Counted from the stretch's first letter, positions 44,231 to 53,043 are shown. The stretch is 64,000 bases of DNA from Paraburkholderia acidisoli (GCF_009789675.1 NZ_CP046913.1:1860001-1924000), one strand, 5' to 3'. Program-made: numbers and translations. Notes: generated by a model not told the origin, from the letters alone.

Positions 44231-46996
44231 TCAGGTGCGCCCGCCCGCCGTGGGAATCTGCGGCGGCGCGCCTTCGGGTCCGGCCGTGGGCGGCGGCGCG
44301 GGGCGCGGTTCGTGCGAGGCGTCGCGAGAAGCGGCCCGCGACTCGCGGCTTTCCGGCGTCTGCATCGGCCCGCGCGGCGCTTCGTGCTTTGCCTCCTGCC
44401 CAGCCTCCCGCGCCGAGGCGTCCGCCGATCCATGCGCCGCTTCGTGCATCGATCCGTGCGCCGCTTCGTGCGATCCGTGCGTCGATCCGTGCGTCGATCC
44501 ATGCGCCGTCTCTTCCATCGAATCCAGCGGCATCTGCGCCGGCGCTTCGTGTCCCTGGTCCGGCGGCTCCGCGCCTTCGTCGCCGCGCGACGACATATGC
44601 ACGCGCATCTGCGGCACGGGAATCTGAATGCCGGCTTCGTCCATATGCCGTTTCAGGCGCGCATTGAACGCGCGCGCCACGCTCCACTGTTGCAGCGGCC
44701 GCGTCTTGATCTGCCCTTTCACCACCATCCAGTTCGGATCGAAACGATCGAGGCCCCACACTTCCACGGGCCCGAGAATCTCGCGGCGGTAGCGGAAATC
44801 GGCCACGAGTTCGGCGCCGGTTTCGCGAATCATGCGCGTGACCGTGTCGAGATCGACATTGAACGGCACGCGCACCTCGAACACCGCGAACGCGAAGTCG
44901 CGCGACAGATTCTTCACGATCTTGATCTGCGAGAACGGAATCGCGTGGATCGCGCCTTGCCCGTCGCGCAGCCGCACGGTGCGGATCGACAGATGCTCGA
45001 CGGTGCCCGCGTGGCCGTTGTCGAGATCGATCCAGTCGCCAACCGAAATCGTCTCTTCGATGATGATGAACAGGCCCGTGATGAGGTCGGTCACGAGCGA
45101 CTGCGCACCAAAGCCGATCGCGAGACCGATCACGCCCGCGCCCGCGAGCAGCGGCGTCACGTTGATGCCGAGATTGGCCGCCGTGACGATGCCCGCGATC
45201 GTGAGGATCGAGACGAGCACGGCGTTGCGCACGAGCGGCAACATGGTGCGCGCGCGTGTGCTGGGCGCGCGGCCCTTGGTGCGCGGGCCGCTCGGATTGA
45301 GCGCTTCGAGAATGGCCGTGTCGATCACGATCCACACGAGCCACGCGAGAAACACGGTGGCGAGGATCGCGAAGATCGCATGGGCGATGCCGCGCGCGGC
45401 CACGCTCGCCTCGATGATCGCCGCGAGCGAAATGTCCCACAGCCGCGCACAAAACTCGAAATACGCGAGCCACACGAACAGCACGAGCAGCGTGCCCGCG
45501 AAGCGCAGCAAGCGGCGCAGATACGGCGAGCGGCGCCGCACGCGCGCCGGGTCCGGACGCGTGATGCGGAACACGACCGCCGAGAGGAAAAACGCCAGCA
45601 CCAGCAACAGCGCCGTGACCACGGAAATCTGCAGCACGTTCTCGCGCGCGCCGATACCGCCGACCGTTGCGGCAATGGAGGCGGCCGCGAGCAGCATCAT
45701 CGGCAACTGCCAGAGCGAGGCGAGCACGTCGAGCAATTCGGTGAGCGCCTTGTGGCCGTGGCGCAGCGTGTAACTGCGATTGCGGATGAGGTGCGCCACG
45801 GGCCGCCGGAACGCAATGGCGAAATAGCCCGTGAGCACCGCGGCCGTCATGTTCGCGACCGTGCTCACGAGCGCCGCGAGATTCGGGCCGAGCTGATGGG
45901 CGACGTCGACATTCAGCGCGGCGTCGCCGAGCGCGGCCAGCACGCCGATGGCGAACAGCAAGCGCCGCGACTGCGCGATCAGCTCGCGCACGGCCGCGCG
46001 CCGGTGGCCCGAGCCGAACAGCGAAAACATGATGAGGCAGATCGACGAGAACACCGCGCCCGCGACGATCGCATAGGCGATCACCACGCCGAGCGTGCGG
46101 CCGAGCGCCTGCGGCAGCGCGCGCTCGACGATCAGCGCACCGACGAAGGCGACGATCCACGGCGCCGCGCGATGCGAAACGAAGATCAGCAGTTCGATCG
46201 TGCGCGGATTGGGCCGCAAGCCCACGGCCACTTCGAAGCGCCGCAACAGACGCCGTTCGAGCCAGCGCAGGATGGCCGCGCACGCGCCCCAGCCGAGCAG
46301 CATGGCGACCAGGTCGAACACGATGCGCCCGAGCGATTCGCCCTCGCCGCCCGAGCCGATCGTGTAAAGCTCGTAGCCCGCCGAACGGAAACGGCCGGCC
46401 CAGTAGTGCACCGGACTGCTGCCGCGGCGCGCGTCCGCTTCCACCGAGGCGAGAGCGGAGGCGATCGCGCCCAGCAGGCCGGAGGTTGCCGCCGCCACGC
46501 CCGAGGCCGGCGCGGGCGCCACGCCTTGCGAGGCGCTGCGCAGCTTCTTGAGCTGGTTGAGGAGCGCCGTGCGCTGGCGGTCGTTGTCGAGCGTGGTGAT
46601 GACGCTGTCGAGCGAGCGCGTGAATTCGGCTTGACTCGCGGCCGACGGCGCCGAAGCGGCTTCCGCCGCCGAGGCCCCGGAGGCGCTCGCGGGCGCGCCG
46701 GTGATGACGCTCTTGAGCGCAGGCAGGATCGGTACGGGCGTGGGCGTGACCACGGGCGGCGCGGCGGGCGTGGAGGCGCCTTGTGTGGCGCCTTGTGTGG
46801 CGTTTTGTGCCTCCGCACCCGCCGCGAGACGCGGCGCAGCCAGCGCAACGCTCAGCAGCACGGCGAGCGCCAGCGCGCACCAGGCGGCGAACGATAGCAA
46901 CAACGCGAACACGCGACGCGGCGCGGTATCCGCCGCACCGCCGCAAGCGCGCGACGGCCCGGCGACCGCGCCATCGCGTCCAATGCAGGGATTCAT
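44231..46996 (-). CDS. Large mechanosensitive channel, MscS family
   Basis: A 921-residue inner-membrane channel for osmotic down-shock. From the ATG at 46996 a signal-like segment (VFALLLSFAAWCALALAVLL) precedes a periplasmic Ala/Pro/Ser-rich region. About ten membrane helices follow (for example LIFVSHRAAPWIVAFVGALI, ALLLVLAFFLSAVVFRI). The MscS core is near residues 640-760: LLAGAGVIGLAIGFGAQSLV (the pore-lining helix), TGLFIIIEETISVGDWIDL and GTVEHLSIRTVRLRDGQG, then SQIKIVKNLSRDFAF. The C-terminus is a long His/Ala/Glu-rich tail (AHGSTHGSTHGSHEAAHGS) with 4-residue periodicity. Size and order resemble MscK/YbdG-like relatives. A start at 47158 is open but has no family-like sequence. Confidence 0.9.
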   Translation of the reverse strand: MNPCIGRDGAVAGPSRACGGAADTAPRRVFALLLSFAAWCALALAVLLSVALAAPRLAAGAEAQNATQGATQGASTPAAPPVVTPTPVPILPALKSVITGAPASASGASAAEAASAPSAASQAEFTRSLDSVITTLDNDRQRTALLNQLKKLRSASQGVAPAPASGVAAATSGLLGAIASALASVEADARRGSSPVHYWAGRFRSAGYELYTIGSGGEGESLGRIVFDLVAMLLGWGACAAILRWLERRLLRRFEVAVGLRPNPRTIELLIFVSHRAAPWIVAFVGALIVERALPQALGRTLGVVIAYAIVAGAVFSSICLIMFSLFGSGHRRAAVRELIAQSRRLLFAIGVLAALGDAALNVDVAHQLGPNLAALVSTVANMTAAVLTGYFAIAFRRPVAHLIRNRSYTLRHGHKALTELLDVLASLWQLPMMLLAAASIAATVGGIGARENVLQISVVTALLLVLAFFLSAVVFRITRPDPARVRRRSPYLRRLLRFAGTLLVLFVWLAYFEFCARLWDISLAAIIEASVAARGIAHAIFAILATVFLAWLVWIVIDTAILEALNPSGPRTKGRAPSTRARTMLPLVRNAVLVSILTIAGIVTAANLGINVTPLLAGAGVIGLAIGFGAQSLVTDLITGLFIIIEETISVGDWIDLDNGHAGTVEHLSIRTVRLRDGQGAIHAIPFSQIKIVKNLSRDFAFAVFEVRVPFNVDLDTVTRMIRETGAELVADFRYRREILGPVEVWGLDRFDPNWMVVKGQIKTRPLQQWSVARAFNARLKRHMDEAGIQIPVPQMRVHMSSRGDEGAEPPDQGHEAPAQMPLDSMEETAHGSTHGSTHGSHEAAHGSMHEAAHGSADASAREAGQEAKHEAPRGPMQTPESRESRAASRDASHEPRPAPPPTAGPEGAPPQIPTAGGRT

Positions 46997-47189
46997 GACG
47001 GAGGGGCCAAAACAGGGTGCTTCAGTGTAGCCGCACTCCGCCCGCGCGCGCCTCGTGCGTGCGTAACAAGATGTCAATGCCAGGCGGTCGACTCGACGGT
47101 GGGGCTGCGACCGCTCCTGCGGCATCCCGGCGCGCGCCGCCGCTCCCGAACGACGCAATGCGCCGTATCGCGTCGGGCGATACCCCGGC

Positions 47190-47834
47190 TCAGTACGCGA
47201 CCGTCGCGATCTCGCGCACGAAGCTGCCCTGCTCCAGTGCGTCGACGAACGCCACGGCGTAGTCTTCCGCCGAGATGCGGCTCGCGCCGTTCGCGTCGGC
47301 GATCAACGTGGTCGCGCCGGTGCGGAACGTGCCCGTGCGCTCGCCCGGCGCGATCAGCGCGGCCGGCGCGAAGAACGTCCAGTCGAGATCGCCGACGGTG
47401 CGATAGAACGCGAGCGCGTCGCGATGCGCGAGCGCCACCGGCTTGTAGGCCTCGGGGAAGCCTTCGCTATCGACGAGCTGTTTGCCCGGCGCCACCTCGA
47501 GCGAGCCCGCGCCGCCCACCACCACGAGGCGCTTGACGCCCGCCGCGCGCGCGCCTTCCACGAGCGCGCGCGACGCACCCAGCACCTCGGCGGGCTGCGC
47601 CTTGGGCGGCGCGTAGGCGCTCGCGATCACGTCGTGCCCGCGCACCGCCGCCGCGACGCTCGCCGCGTCGAGCAGATCGGCCCGTTGCGCGGCGAGGTTC
47701 GCGCCGGTCGGCACGCGCGCCGGGTCGCGCACGAGTGCGCTTACGGTGTGGCCGCGCCGCACGGCTTCCGCGGCAATACGTGAACCGATCATGCCCGTGG
47801 CGCCAAAGAGCGCGATTTTCAGTGCTTGGCTCAT
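47190..47834 (-). CDS. NAD(P)-dependent oxidoreductase, NmrA/atypical SDR
   Basis: A 214-residue Rossmann-fold protein beginning MSQALKIALFGATGMIGSRI, where GATGMIG is the NAD(P)-binding glycine motif. Further SDR-a5/NmrA features are VSALVRDPARV, HDVIASAYAPP, AGVKRLVVVGGAGSLEVAPG and DLDWTFFAPAALIAPGERTG, then ISAEDYAVAFVDALEQ. Its promoter carries the Rrf2-type palindrome at 47852-47872. Relatives next to Rrf2/YwnA-like regulators are often induced by reactive species; the substrate is unknown. Confidence 0.9.
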   Translation of the reverse strand: MSQALKIALFGATGMIGSRIAAEAVRRGHTVSALVRDPARVPTGANLAAQRADLLDAASVAAAVRGHDVIASAYAPPKAQPAEVLGASRALVEGARAAGVKRLVVVGGAGSLEVAPGKQLVDSEGFPEAYKPVALAHRDALAFYRTVGDLDWTFFAPAALIAPGERTGTFRTGATTLIADANGASRISAEDYAVAFVDALEQGSFVREIATVAY

Positions 47835-47851
47835 GCTGTCACTCCAAATTT

Positions 47852-47872
47852 ATGTAACCAATATAGTTACAT
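47852..47872. promoter_or_regulatory. Palindromic operator upstream of the oxidoreductase
   Basis: ATGTAAC-N7-GTTACAT, perfect 7-bp arms, 17 bp ahead of the oxidoreductase ATG. The same word and spacing occur before the Rrf2 gene (48401-48421), which makes Rrf2 the likely binder. Confidence 0.7.
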
Positions 47873-47880
47873 TTAAGGGT

Positions 47881-47902
47881 AAAAAAACGGGGCGTCGCCC
47901 CG
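47881..47902 (-). terminator. Rho-independent terminator of the Rrf2 gene
   Basis: On the minus strand CGGGGC-GAC-GCCCCG followed by seven T (47881-47887), 26 bp past the Rrf2 stop. It separates the Rrf2 gene from the oxidoreductase operator, so each has its own promoter. Confidence 0.8.
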
Positions 47903-47928
47903 CCCGTTTCATCGAACCTTCGCTGGGC

Positions 47929-48384
47929 TCACGCCCGCTTCGCTCTGGCGCGTTCGAGCTTGCGCTCGCTGCGCGAGATATCGTCGACGACCTCCGCGAG
48001 CGTGCGCGCGGCCAGCGACGCCTCCATGGCGCGCTGCGCCTCGTCGATCACGCCGCGCAGCGTCTGCTGGATGTGCCGCCCGACCATGCACGCCGGATTC
48101 GGCTCCTCGCGATGCATGGCGAACAACTGGGCGTCGTCGACCGCGCGATAGACGTCGAGCAGCGAAATCGCGGCCGGCTCGCGCGCCAGCAGCGCCCCGC
48201 CGCCCGCGCCCAGCTGCGACGTGGTGAGGCCGGCGTTGGCCAGCATCGTCAAGAGACGCCGGATCAGCGCCGGATTCGTGTTCACGCTGCCCGCGATGAT
48301 CTCCGACGAAAGCGGTGCGCCTTCCTGCTGCGCGAGCAGCGAGAGCGCATGGACGGCAAACGCAAAGCGGCTACTCGTATTCAC
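47929..48384 (-). CDS. Rrf2 family transcriptional regulator (YwnA-like)
   Basis: A 151-residue winged-helix regulator. The GTG at 48384 gives MNTSSRFAFAVHALSLLAQQ, the usual Rrf2 N-terminus, followed by SSEIIAGSVNTNPALIRRLLTMLANAGL and the Gly-rich wing TTSQLGAGGGALLAREPAAISLLDVYRAVDD. Only one cysteine (in NPACMVGRHIQ) is present, not the three of IscR/NsrR, so no Fe-S cluster of that kind is expected; it fits the cysteine-poor YwnA/thiol-switch class. It likely represses itself and the downstream oxidoreductase through matching palindromes. Confidence 0.92.
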   Translation of the reverse strand: MNTSSRFAFAVHALSLLAQQEGAPLSSEIIAGSVNTNPALIRRLLTMLANAGLTTSQLGAGGGALLAREPAAISLLDVYRAVDDAQLFAMHREEPNPACMVGRHIQQTLRGVIDEAQRAMEASLAARTLAEVVDDISRSERKLERARAKRA

Positions 48385-48400
48385 GACGAAGACCCGAAAA

Positions 48401-48421
48401 GTGTAACTATGATAATTACAT
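48401..48421. promoter_or_regulatory. Palindromic operator upstream of the Rrf2 gene
   Basis: GTGTAAC-N7-ATTACAT, an imperfect version of ATGTAAC-N7-GTTACAT, 16 bp ahead of the Rrf2 GTG. Same length and spacing as the site at 47852-47872, consistent with autoregulation. Confidence 0.65.
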
Positions 48422-48469
48422 TAATGGAACGCGTCAACGCCGCCGCGAGGCTGGCCGCGCGCGTCCGCG

Positions 48470-48979
48470 TTACTGCGACGCATCCGAGGCCTGCGCCGAA
48501 GACGCCGCCGCCGCGCTGCTCGCCCAGCGCTGCAACGAATGCCCCGCGATGGTCAGGCCGGTGCCGGTGGCCGCCGCCGCGTGGCCGAGCATGGACTGCG
48601 CCGCACCCGCGGCGTCGCGCAATTGCGCGTGCGCCTGCGAGGCCAGTTCCGCGTTGCTCGGCGTCGCGCTCGCGCCGAGGCTGGCGCTCGCCGCCACGCC
48701 GTCCGATGCCGCCACCGACGACGATGCCGACTGCGATGCATCGAGCTTCTGCTGCGCCGCATCGACCTGCTGGTTCACGTAGCTCGCCGCCTTGTCGAGC
48801 GTTTGCTTCGCCTGCTGCGCGGCTTGTTGCGCCGCGTCCTGCGTGGCCTGCTTCATGGCTTCGGCGGACTGCTTGCTGACGTCCGGCGCGTTCTGCTTGT
48901 CGCAGCCCGACACGAGCGCCGCCGCGCACATCACGAGCGGCGCGAGGCCCAGCCATTGCCTGGATTGCTTCGAAAACAT
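48470..48979 (-). CDS. Small Ala/Gln/Ser-rich lipoprotein
   Basis: A 169-residue predicted lipoprotein. The ATG at 48979 gives MFSKQSRQWLGLAPLVMCAA and lipobox ALVSGC, so C26 would be lipidated; D follows at +2, which in E. coli would favour the inner membrane. The mature part is a long low-complexity helix with Ala/Gln/Lys (MKQATQDAAQQAAQQAKQTL) then Ser/Ala-rich sequence. No family is recognised. It starts two bases after the GNAT gene on the same strand, so they are co-transcribed. Confidence 0.8.
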   Translation of the reverse strand: MFSKQSRQWLGLAPLVMCAAALVSGCDKQNAPDVSKQSAEAMKQATQDAAQQAAQQAKQTLDKAASYVNQQVDAAQQKLDASQSASSSVAASDGVAASASLGASATPSNAELASQAHAQLRDAAGAAQSMLGHAAAATGTGLTIAGHSLQRWASSAAAASSAQASDASQ

Positions 48980-48981
48980 GG

Positions 48982-49563
48982 TTATCCCGAAAGATTCGCC
49001 GCCGTGAGCGGCTTGCACAGATGAAAACGCGGCAATGATACGCCGTCGCGTAAAACCGCTTCGGACGCGATCAACGAAAAACCCGCGCGCTCGAACACGG
49101 GGCGCGAGATTGCGCTCGCGTCGACGCTGAGCACGCTGGCCCGCGACGCCCGCGCGATGCGTTCGAGTTGAGCAATGAGCGCACCGCCCACGCCGCGCCG
49201 CGCCCACGCCGGCGCGACGTACAGCATCTCGACATGATCGACCGGCGCGAGCTGGGCAAACGCAACGGCCGTGCCGCCGTTGCGCGCCACGAGCGTCACG
49301 CCGCGCGCGAGCCGCGCGCCGAACGCCGCGAGATCGTCGGCGCTGGATACCCACGCCTCGCGTTGCGCCGCATCGTAATGCGTTGCCGCGAGCGTGCCAA
49401 TGGAGGCGCGAAACAGCGCCGCGAGTTCGGCGGCGTCCTGTTCCGGCACGTAGCGCCGCACCGCGAGCGAGGCCAGCGCGGCGCACGCGGTGCCGCCAGC
49501 GCCGCGCGACGCCCGGTCCGGTTCGCCGTCGGGCGACATGGTAAGTGCAAAATCGTCAAACAT
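48982..49563 (-). CDS. GNAT family N-acetyltransferase
   Basis: A 193-residue acetyltransferase. After an N-terminal 30-residue extension, the GNAT fold begins at [20 protein letters not shown]. Motif [38 protein letters not shown], with the acetyl-CoA-binding RRGVGG loop. The C-terminal [30 protein letters not shown] is typical of the YafP/ElaA-like group. The start may lie later than 49563, but the ATG is acceptable. The substrate is unknown. First gene of the pair with the lipoprotein. Confidence 0.88.
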   Translation of the reverse strand: MFDDFALTMSPDGEPDRASRGAGGTACAALASLAVRRYVPEQDAAELAALFRASIGTLAATHYDAAQREAWVSSADDLAAFGARLARGVTLVARNGGTAVAFAQLAPVDHVEMLYVAPAWARRGVGGALIAQLERIARASRASVLSVDASAISRPVFERAGFSLIASEAVLRDGVSLPRFHLCKPLTAANLSG

Positions 49564-49634
49564 GGTGGAGTAGACTCCTTTCGCACGCGATCTGTTCCAA
49601 AACTCCGTTCCCGGAGACTCACTGGAGACTCACG

Positions 49635-50216
49635 ATGGCCGTCAAGAAGATCCTGTTCCTCACCGGCGACTTCGCCGAAGACTATGAAACGATGGTGCCG
49701 TTCCAGGCGCTGCAGGCCGTTGGCCATCGCGTCGACGCCGTGTGCCCCGGCAAGAAGGCCGGCGAGCGCATCAAGACCGCCATCCACGACTTCGAAGGCG
49801 ACCAGACCTATACGGAAAAGCCCGGCCACCAGTTCGCGCTCAACGCGAGCTTCGACGAGATCGACGCCGCCAGCTACGACGCGCTCGCCATCGCGGGCGG
49901 CCGCGCGCCCGAATATTTGCGCCTGAATCCCAAGGTCATCGCGCTCGTGCGCCACTTCGCCGAAGCGAACAAGCCGATCGCCGCGATCTGCCATGCCGCG
50001 CAGTTGCTCGCGGCGGCCGAGGTGATCCGCGGCAAGCGCATTTCCGCGTATCCGGCCTGCGCGCCCGAAGTGCGGCTCGCGGGCGGCGAATATGCCGATA
50101 TTGCCATCGACAGCGCCGTCACCGACGCGCCTTTCGTGACCGCGCCCGCGTGGCCCGCGCATCCCGAATGGCTGCGGCAATTTCTCGCGCTGCTCGGTAC
50201 GCGCATCGAGCCGTAA
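49635..50216 (+). CDS. DJ-1/PfpI family protein
   Basis: A 193-residue class I glutamine amidotransferase-like protein. It begins [20 protein letters not shown] and has the nucleophile-elbow cysteine in [10 protein letters not shown] (C119, H120), with E15 near the N-terminus as in PfpI and YhbO/YajL. ARAP motif-like [17 protein letters not shown] lies in the middle. Members act as deglycases, proteases or chaperones under stress; which applies is not clear. The ATG at 49635 follows a tandemly duplicated GGAGACTCAC, so there are two candidate ribosome-binding sites (the second is correctly spaced). It is divergent from the GNAT gene. Confidence 0.92.
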   Translation: MAVKKILFLTGDFAEDYETMVPFQALQAVGHRVDAVCPGKKAGERIKTAIHDFEGDQTYTEKPGHQFALNASFDEIDAASYDALAIAGGRAPEYLRLNPKVIALVRHFAEANKPIAAICHAAQLLAAAEVIRGKRISAYPACAPEVRLAGGEYADIAIDSAVTDAPFVTAPAWPAHPEWLRQFLALLGTRIEP

Positions 50217-50387
50217 ATCGCGCCGTAAATCGCGCCGTGATACCCGCGCCGCACGCGCATCGGCATGCCGCGGGCGCGCCACGCCCGCTGCCGCGCGGCG
50301 TGCACCGACCCTTGATTCAGATTGGTCTGATTTCGTTACATCCGACGGCTGGCCAGAATAACCGCCAGTGTTTCGGAGTGTGTACAG

Positions 50388-50735
50388 ATGAATCTGACAG
50401 ACTGGGTCGTGATCCTCGCGATCGTCCTCGCGGCGATCGCTTTTCTTTGTCCGCGCAACCGCCGCCGGGGAAGTTTCGTCGACCGCGCGCGCCGCGCTCA
50501 GGGCCGCCGTCTGCTGATGCAGGCGGCCGTCGCGCTGTGGGGCGCGCTCCTCACACTGGAACGCTGCTTCGTCGCCACTTCGGTGACCGCCGCCGCGGGT
50601 CGAGCCTCGCCCAGCTTCTTCCTGCGCCCGCACGTGGCGCTCGGCATGGCGCTCGCGCTCGCTGTGGTCGGCCTCGTCTGGGCGTTCCGGGCGTGTCGCC
50701 TGTTCAAGGCGCGGCGCATTTTCAGTACGTGCTGA
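50388..50735 (+). CDS. Small three-helix membrane hypothetical protein
   Basis: A 115-residue protein with three hydrophobic segments: MNLTDWVVILAIVLAAIAFL, LLMQAAVALWGALLTL and ALGMALALAVVGLVWAF. Between them are Arg-rich loops (RNRRRGSFVDRARRAQGRR), suggesting an inside-positive orientation. I do not recognise a family. It is convergent with the histidine kinase gene, 72 bp away. Confidence 0.65.
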   Translation: MNLTDWVVILAIVLAAIAFLCPRNRRRGSFVDRARRAQGRRLLMQAAVALWGALLTLERCFVATSVTAAAGRASPSFFLRPHVALGMALALAVVGLVWAFRACRLFKARRIFSTC

Positions 50736-50807
50736 ATCGGCCGCCGGTTCGCAGCCGGGTGCCCGGCCTCGCGGCCTCGCACTGAGGCACCGCGCCGCTC
50801 GCACAGG

Positions 50808-52565
50808 TCATAGTCCAGTGGGCGGCCGCGAAAACGCCGCCGCCACGAGCGCCCCTTCCCCGTGCTCGCCACGCTTCGCCTGCGCGCCGCCCGCGCTGGC
50901 CGCGCCGCCGCCCATCGCCGTATCCGCGCGTTCGAGCGCGTCGATCAACTGGTCGGCGTCGCCGGGCGCGGGCGGCGCCGAAGCCAGCGCGTCGGGCAAC
51001 GACAGGTAGAACGTCGTGCCCTCGCCCTCCGTCGATTCCACCCACACGCGGCCGCCATGCCGCTCCACCACGCGGCGCACCAGCGCGAGGCCGATGCCCT
51101 CGCCGGGCGCGACGTTGCCGTGCATGCGCTGAAACGCCTGAAAGAGCCGCGGCAGGCCCACTTCGGGAATGCCGAGACCGTTGTCGCGCACATAGAAAAT
51201 CTGCAGCGACTCCACGCCCGGCGGCGCGCTCGCCGCGCCGATCTCCACGCGCCCCTCGCGTGCCGGATCGAGATAGTTGAGCGCATTGCCGATCAGGTTT
51301 GCGAACACCTGTTCGAGCGCCGTCGGGTCGCCCCACACGTCGGGTAGCGCGCGCACGCTCACCTGCGCGCCGCGCGTGCGGATCGAGCCGTGCATCGAAT
51401 CCACCACGCGCTGCACCATCTCCTGCACGTTCACGCGCTGGCGCCGGTACTCCACACGCCCCACGCGCGCGAGCCGCAACAGCGCGTCGATGATGTGCGA
51501 GGCGCGCAGCACGGCGCTTTGCAGATAACGGAGCGCCTCGCCGATATCCTCGTTGATGACGCGTTCGATGCGCTCACGCGCCTCGGGCGCGAGCGACGAA
51601 GCCGCCACGCGCTTGCGCAGGTCGTCGCAGGCGTGATGCAGTTCGCGCGAGAAGCCTTGCAGATTGACGAGCGGCGCGCGCAGATCGTGCGACACGCCGT
51701 GAATGAACATCTCGTTTTCCTGGGTTTGCTGGCGCAGGTTTTCGTTGATGCGCGCGAGTTGATCCGCGCGGCGCGCGAGATCGGCCTGAAACCCGATCCG
51801 CAAACGCTCCGCCTCGATCAGCCGCTGGCTGATCTGATGCAGCGTGAGGTCGAGTTGCGCGATCTCGTCGCCACCCGCCGAAAGCGGCGCCAGCGGCTCG
51901 CCGGCCGCGAGCCGGTTGGCGTTGTCGGAGAGCGCGTTGAGCCGCCAGCGCACGCCGCGCGTGAACACGCCCACCGCGAGCGCGACCAGCACGATCGAGC
52001 CGATCACGGCCGTCATCACGAGCGACTGCTGCTGCGCGCGCGCGGCCACCGCCGCCGAGACGCGCGAGACGTCGAGCCGCCGCTCCTCGGTCTGGAACGA
52101 GGTGATCTGGCCGCGCACGCGATCGAGCACGTCGGCACCGGTGAGCGCGCGAAACCGTTCGACGAGATCGGCGCGGCGCCCCGAGTGCAGCATGTCCTGC
52201 ATGCGGTCGGACCATTGCCGGTAGGTCTGCACGGCCTGGCGGATCTGCACCGCGCGCTCCACCTGCGCCGGGTTGTCGGAAACGAGATCGACGAGCTGGT
52301 CGATGCGCCGGTCCACGTCCATCCACATCTGCACGGGCGTGACGTAGTGCGCGTCGCCGGCCGCCACCGCGCCGCGCAACTGCACCGACTCCACCAGCAC
52401 CGGTTCGAGCACGCGCCCCGCCTGCGCGAGCACGGCCTGGCTGTGCTGGCCGGCGCGCTCGAAGGCTTCGGCGTCGGCTTCCGCCTTGACGATGGCCGCG
52501 AGCAAGCTCAGCTCGAACAACGCCGGGATCGCGATGAGCAACAGCCCTTTGGTGGTAAGACGCAT
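50808..52565 (-). CDS. CHASE3-HAMP sensor histidine kinase
   Basis: A 585-residue membrane kinase. From the ATG at 52565: TM1 (LLLIAIPALFELSLLAAIV), a CHASE3-like periplasmic helical domain (about 30-180), TM2 (VMTAVIGSIVLVALAVGVF), a HAMP linker, a coiled coil, and the HisKA phospho-acceptor in HGVSHDLRAPLVNLQGFSRE (H293). HATPase_c motifs: N-box NLIGNALNYLDP, G1 DNGLGIP, G2 GEGIGLALVRRV. No response regulator gene is adjacent, so it is an orphan kinase whose partner lies elsewhere. A longer start to 52754 adds only an Arg/Ala-rich segment. It is divergent from amt across a 478-bp gap. Confidence 0.92.
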   Translation of the reverse strand: MRLTTKGLLLIAIPALFELSLLAAIVKAEADAEAFERAGQHSQAVLAQAGRVLEPVLVESVQLRGAVAAGDAHYVTPVQMWMDVDRRIDQLVDLVSDNPAQVERAVQIRQAVQTYRQWSDRMQDMLHSGRRADLVERFRALTGADVLDRVRGQITSFQTEERRLDVSRVSAAVAARAQQQSLVMTAVIGSIVLVALAVGVFTRGVRWRLNALSDNANRLAAGEPLAPLSAGGDEIAQLDLTLHQISQRLIEAERLRIGFQADLARRADQLARINENLRQQTQENEMFIHGVSHDLRAPLVNLQGFSRELHHACDDLRKRVAASSLAPEARERIERVINEDIGEALRYLQSAVLRASHIIDALLRLARVGRVEYRRQRVNVQEMVQRVVDSMHGSIRTRGAQVSVRALPDVWGDPTALEQVFANLIGNALNYLDPAREGRVEIGAASAPPGVESLQIFYVRDNGLGIPEVGLPRLFQAFQRMHGNVAPGEGIGLALVRRVVERHGGRVWVESTEGEGTTFYLSLPDALASAPPAPGDADQLIDALERADTAMGGGAASAGGAQAKRGEHGEGALVAAAFSRPPTGL

Positions 52566-52990
52566 GAACAGGCGAAATGAGGACGACGCGTGGAACCAGA
52601 TGGGAAGCGACGATCCGGCCATTATGTCGGCGATTTCGGCCGACGTGGGCGCCGCGTGGCGTGGGAGTTCGCGCGGGGGCACGCCGCGCGGGCGCATCCT
52701 GCTCCGATCAGCCGACGCAGCCGACGCAGCCGCAGTCAAGTCGCGCGCGAACATTTCGAAATGCCCACAACACGATGTTTTCGAAAGGCATTTCGAATTT
52801 CACGCCCCGCTTTGGCGCGCACTTTCCCCACCTTTGCGCGTAAGCCCTGAAATTGTGCCGACGCGCGGTGCATACGGGTGCGCACCCCTCAGACGTTTCC
52901 GAACGATTTCCTGAAACATTTCCGCTTCGGTGCAAGCCGCACCGGCGTGACGCGCAGCCGTCATCGTAAATTCACCAGACTGGCGCAAGC
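52566..52990. other. Divergent regulatory spacer between kinase and amt
   Basis: No gene. Apart from the 52755-52797 dyad, there are two short G/C palindromes upstream of the amt promoter: GGGTGCGCACCC (52876-52887) and GGTGC-AAGCC-GCACC (52929-52943), about 135 and 80 bp ahead of the predicted start. They could be enhancer sites for a sigma-54 activator, but their half-site order differs from classical NtrC boxes. Confidence 0.45.
52755..52797. promoter_or_regulatory. Long inverted repeat between the kinase and amt genes
   Basis: TTCGAAATGCC (52755-52765) and GGCATTTCGAA (52787-52797) are perfect 11-bp arms, 21 bases apart. Another TTTCGAAA word lies in the loop. No U-tract follows. A two-site operator is likely, its binder unknown. 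Confidence 0.5.
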
Positions 52991-53006
52991 TGGCCCACAT
53001 CTTGCT
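52991..53006 (+). promoter_or_regulatory. Sigma-54 promoter of amt
   Basis: TGGCCCACATCTTGCT: GG (-24) and GC (-12) separated by exactly 10 bp, matching TGGCAC-N5-TTGC with one or two differences. The start would be near 53016, 28 nt ahead of the ATG at 53044. Nitrogen-limited expression of an ammonium transporter by sigma-54 and NtrC is well known. Confidence 0.75.
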
Positions 53007-53043
53007 CATCATGCGCCCATTTTGGGCAAACGCAGGAAGCCAG

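Noticed and set aside
52876..52943. Classical NtrC binding sites upstream of amt
   Set aside because: The palindromes have GGTGC...GCACC order, opposite to the GCACC...GGTGC arrangement of NtrC sites; kept only as unexplained dyads.
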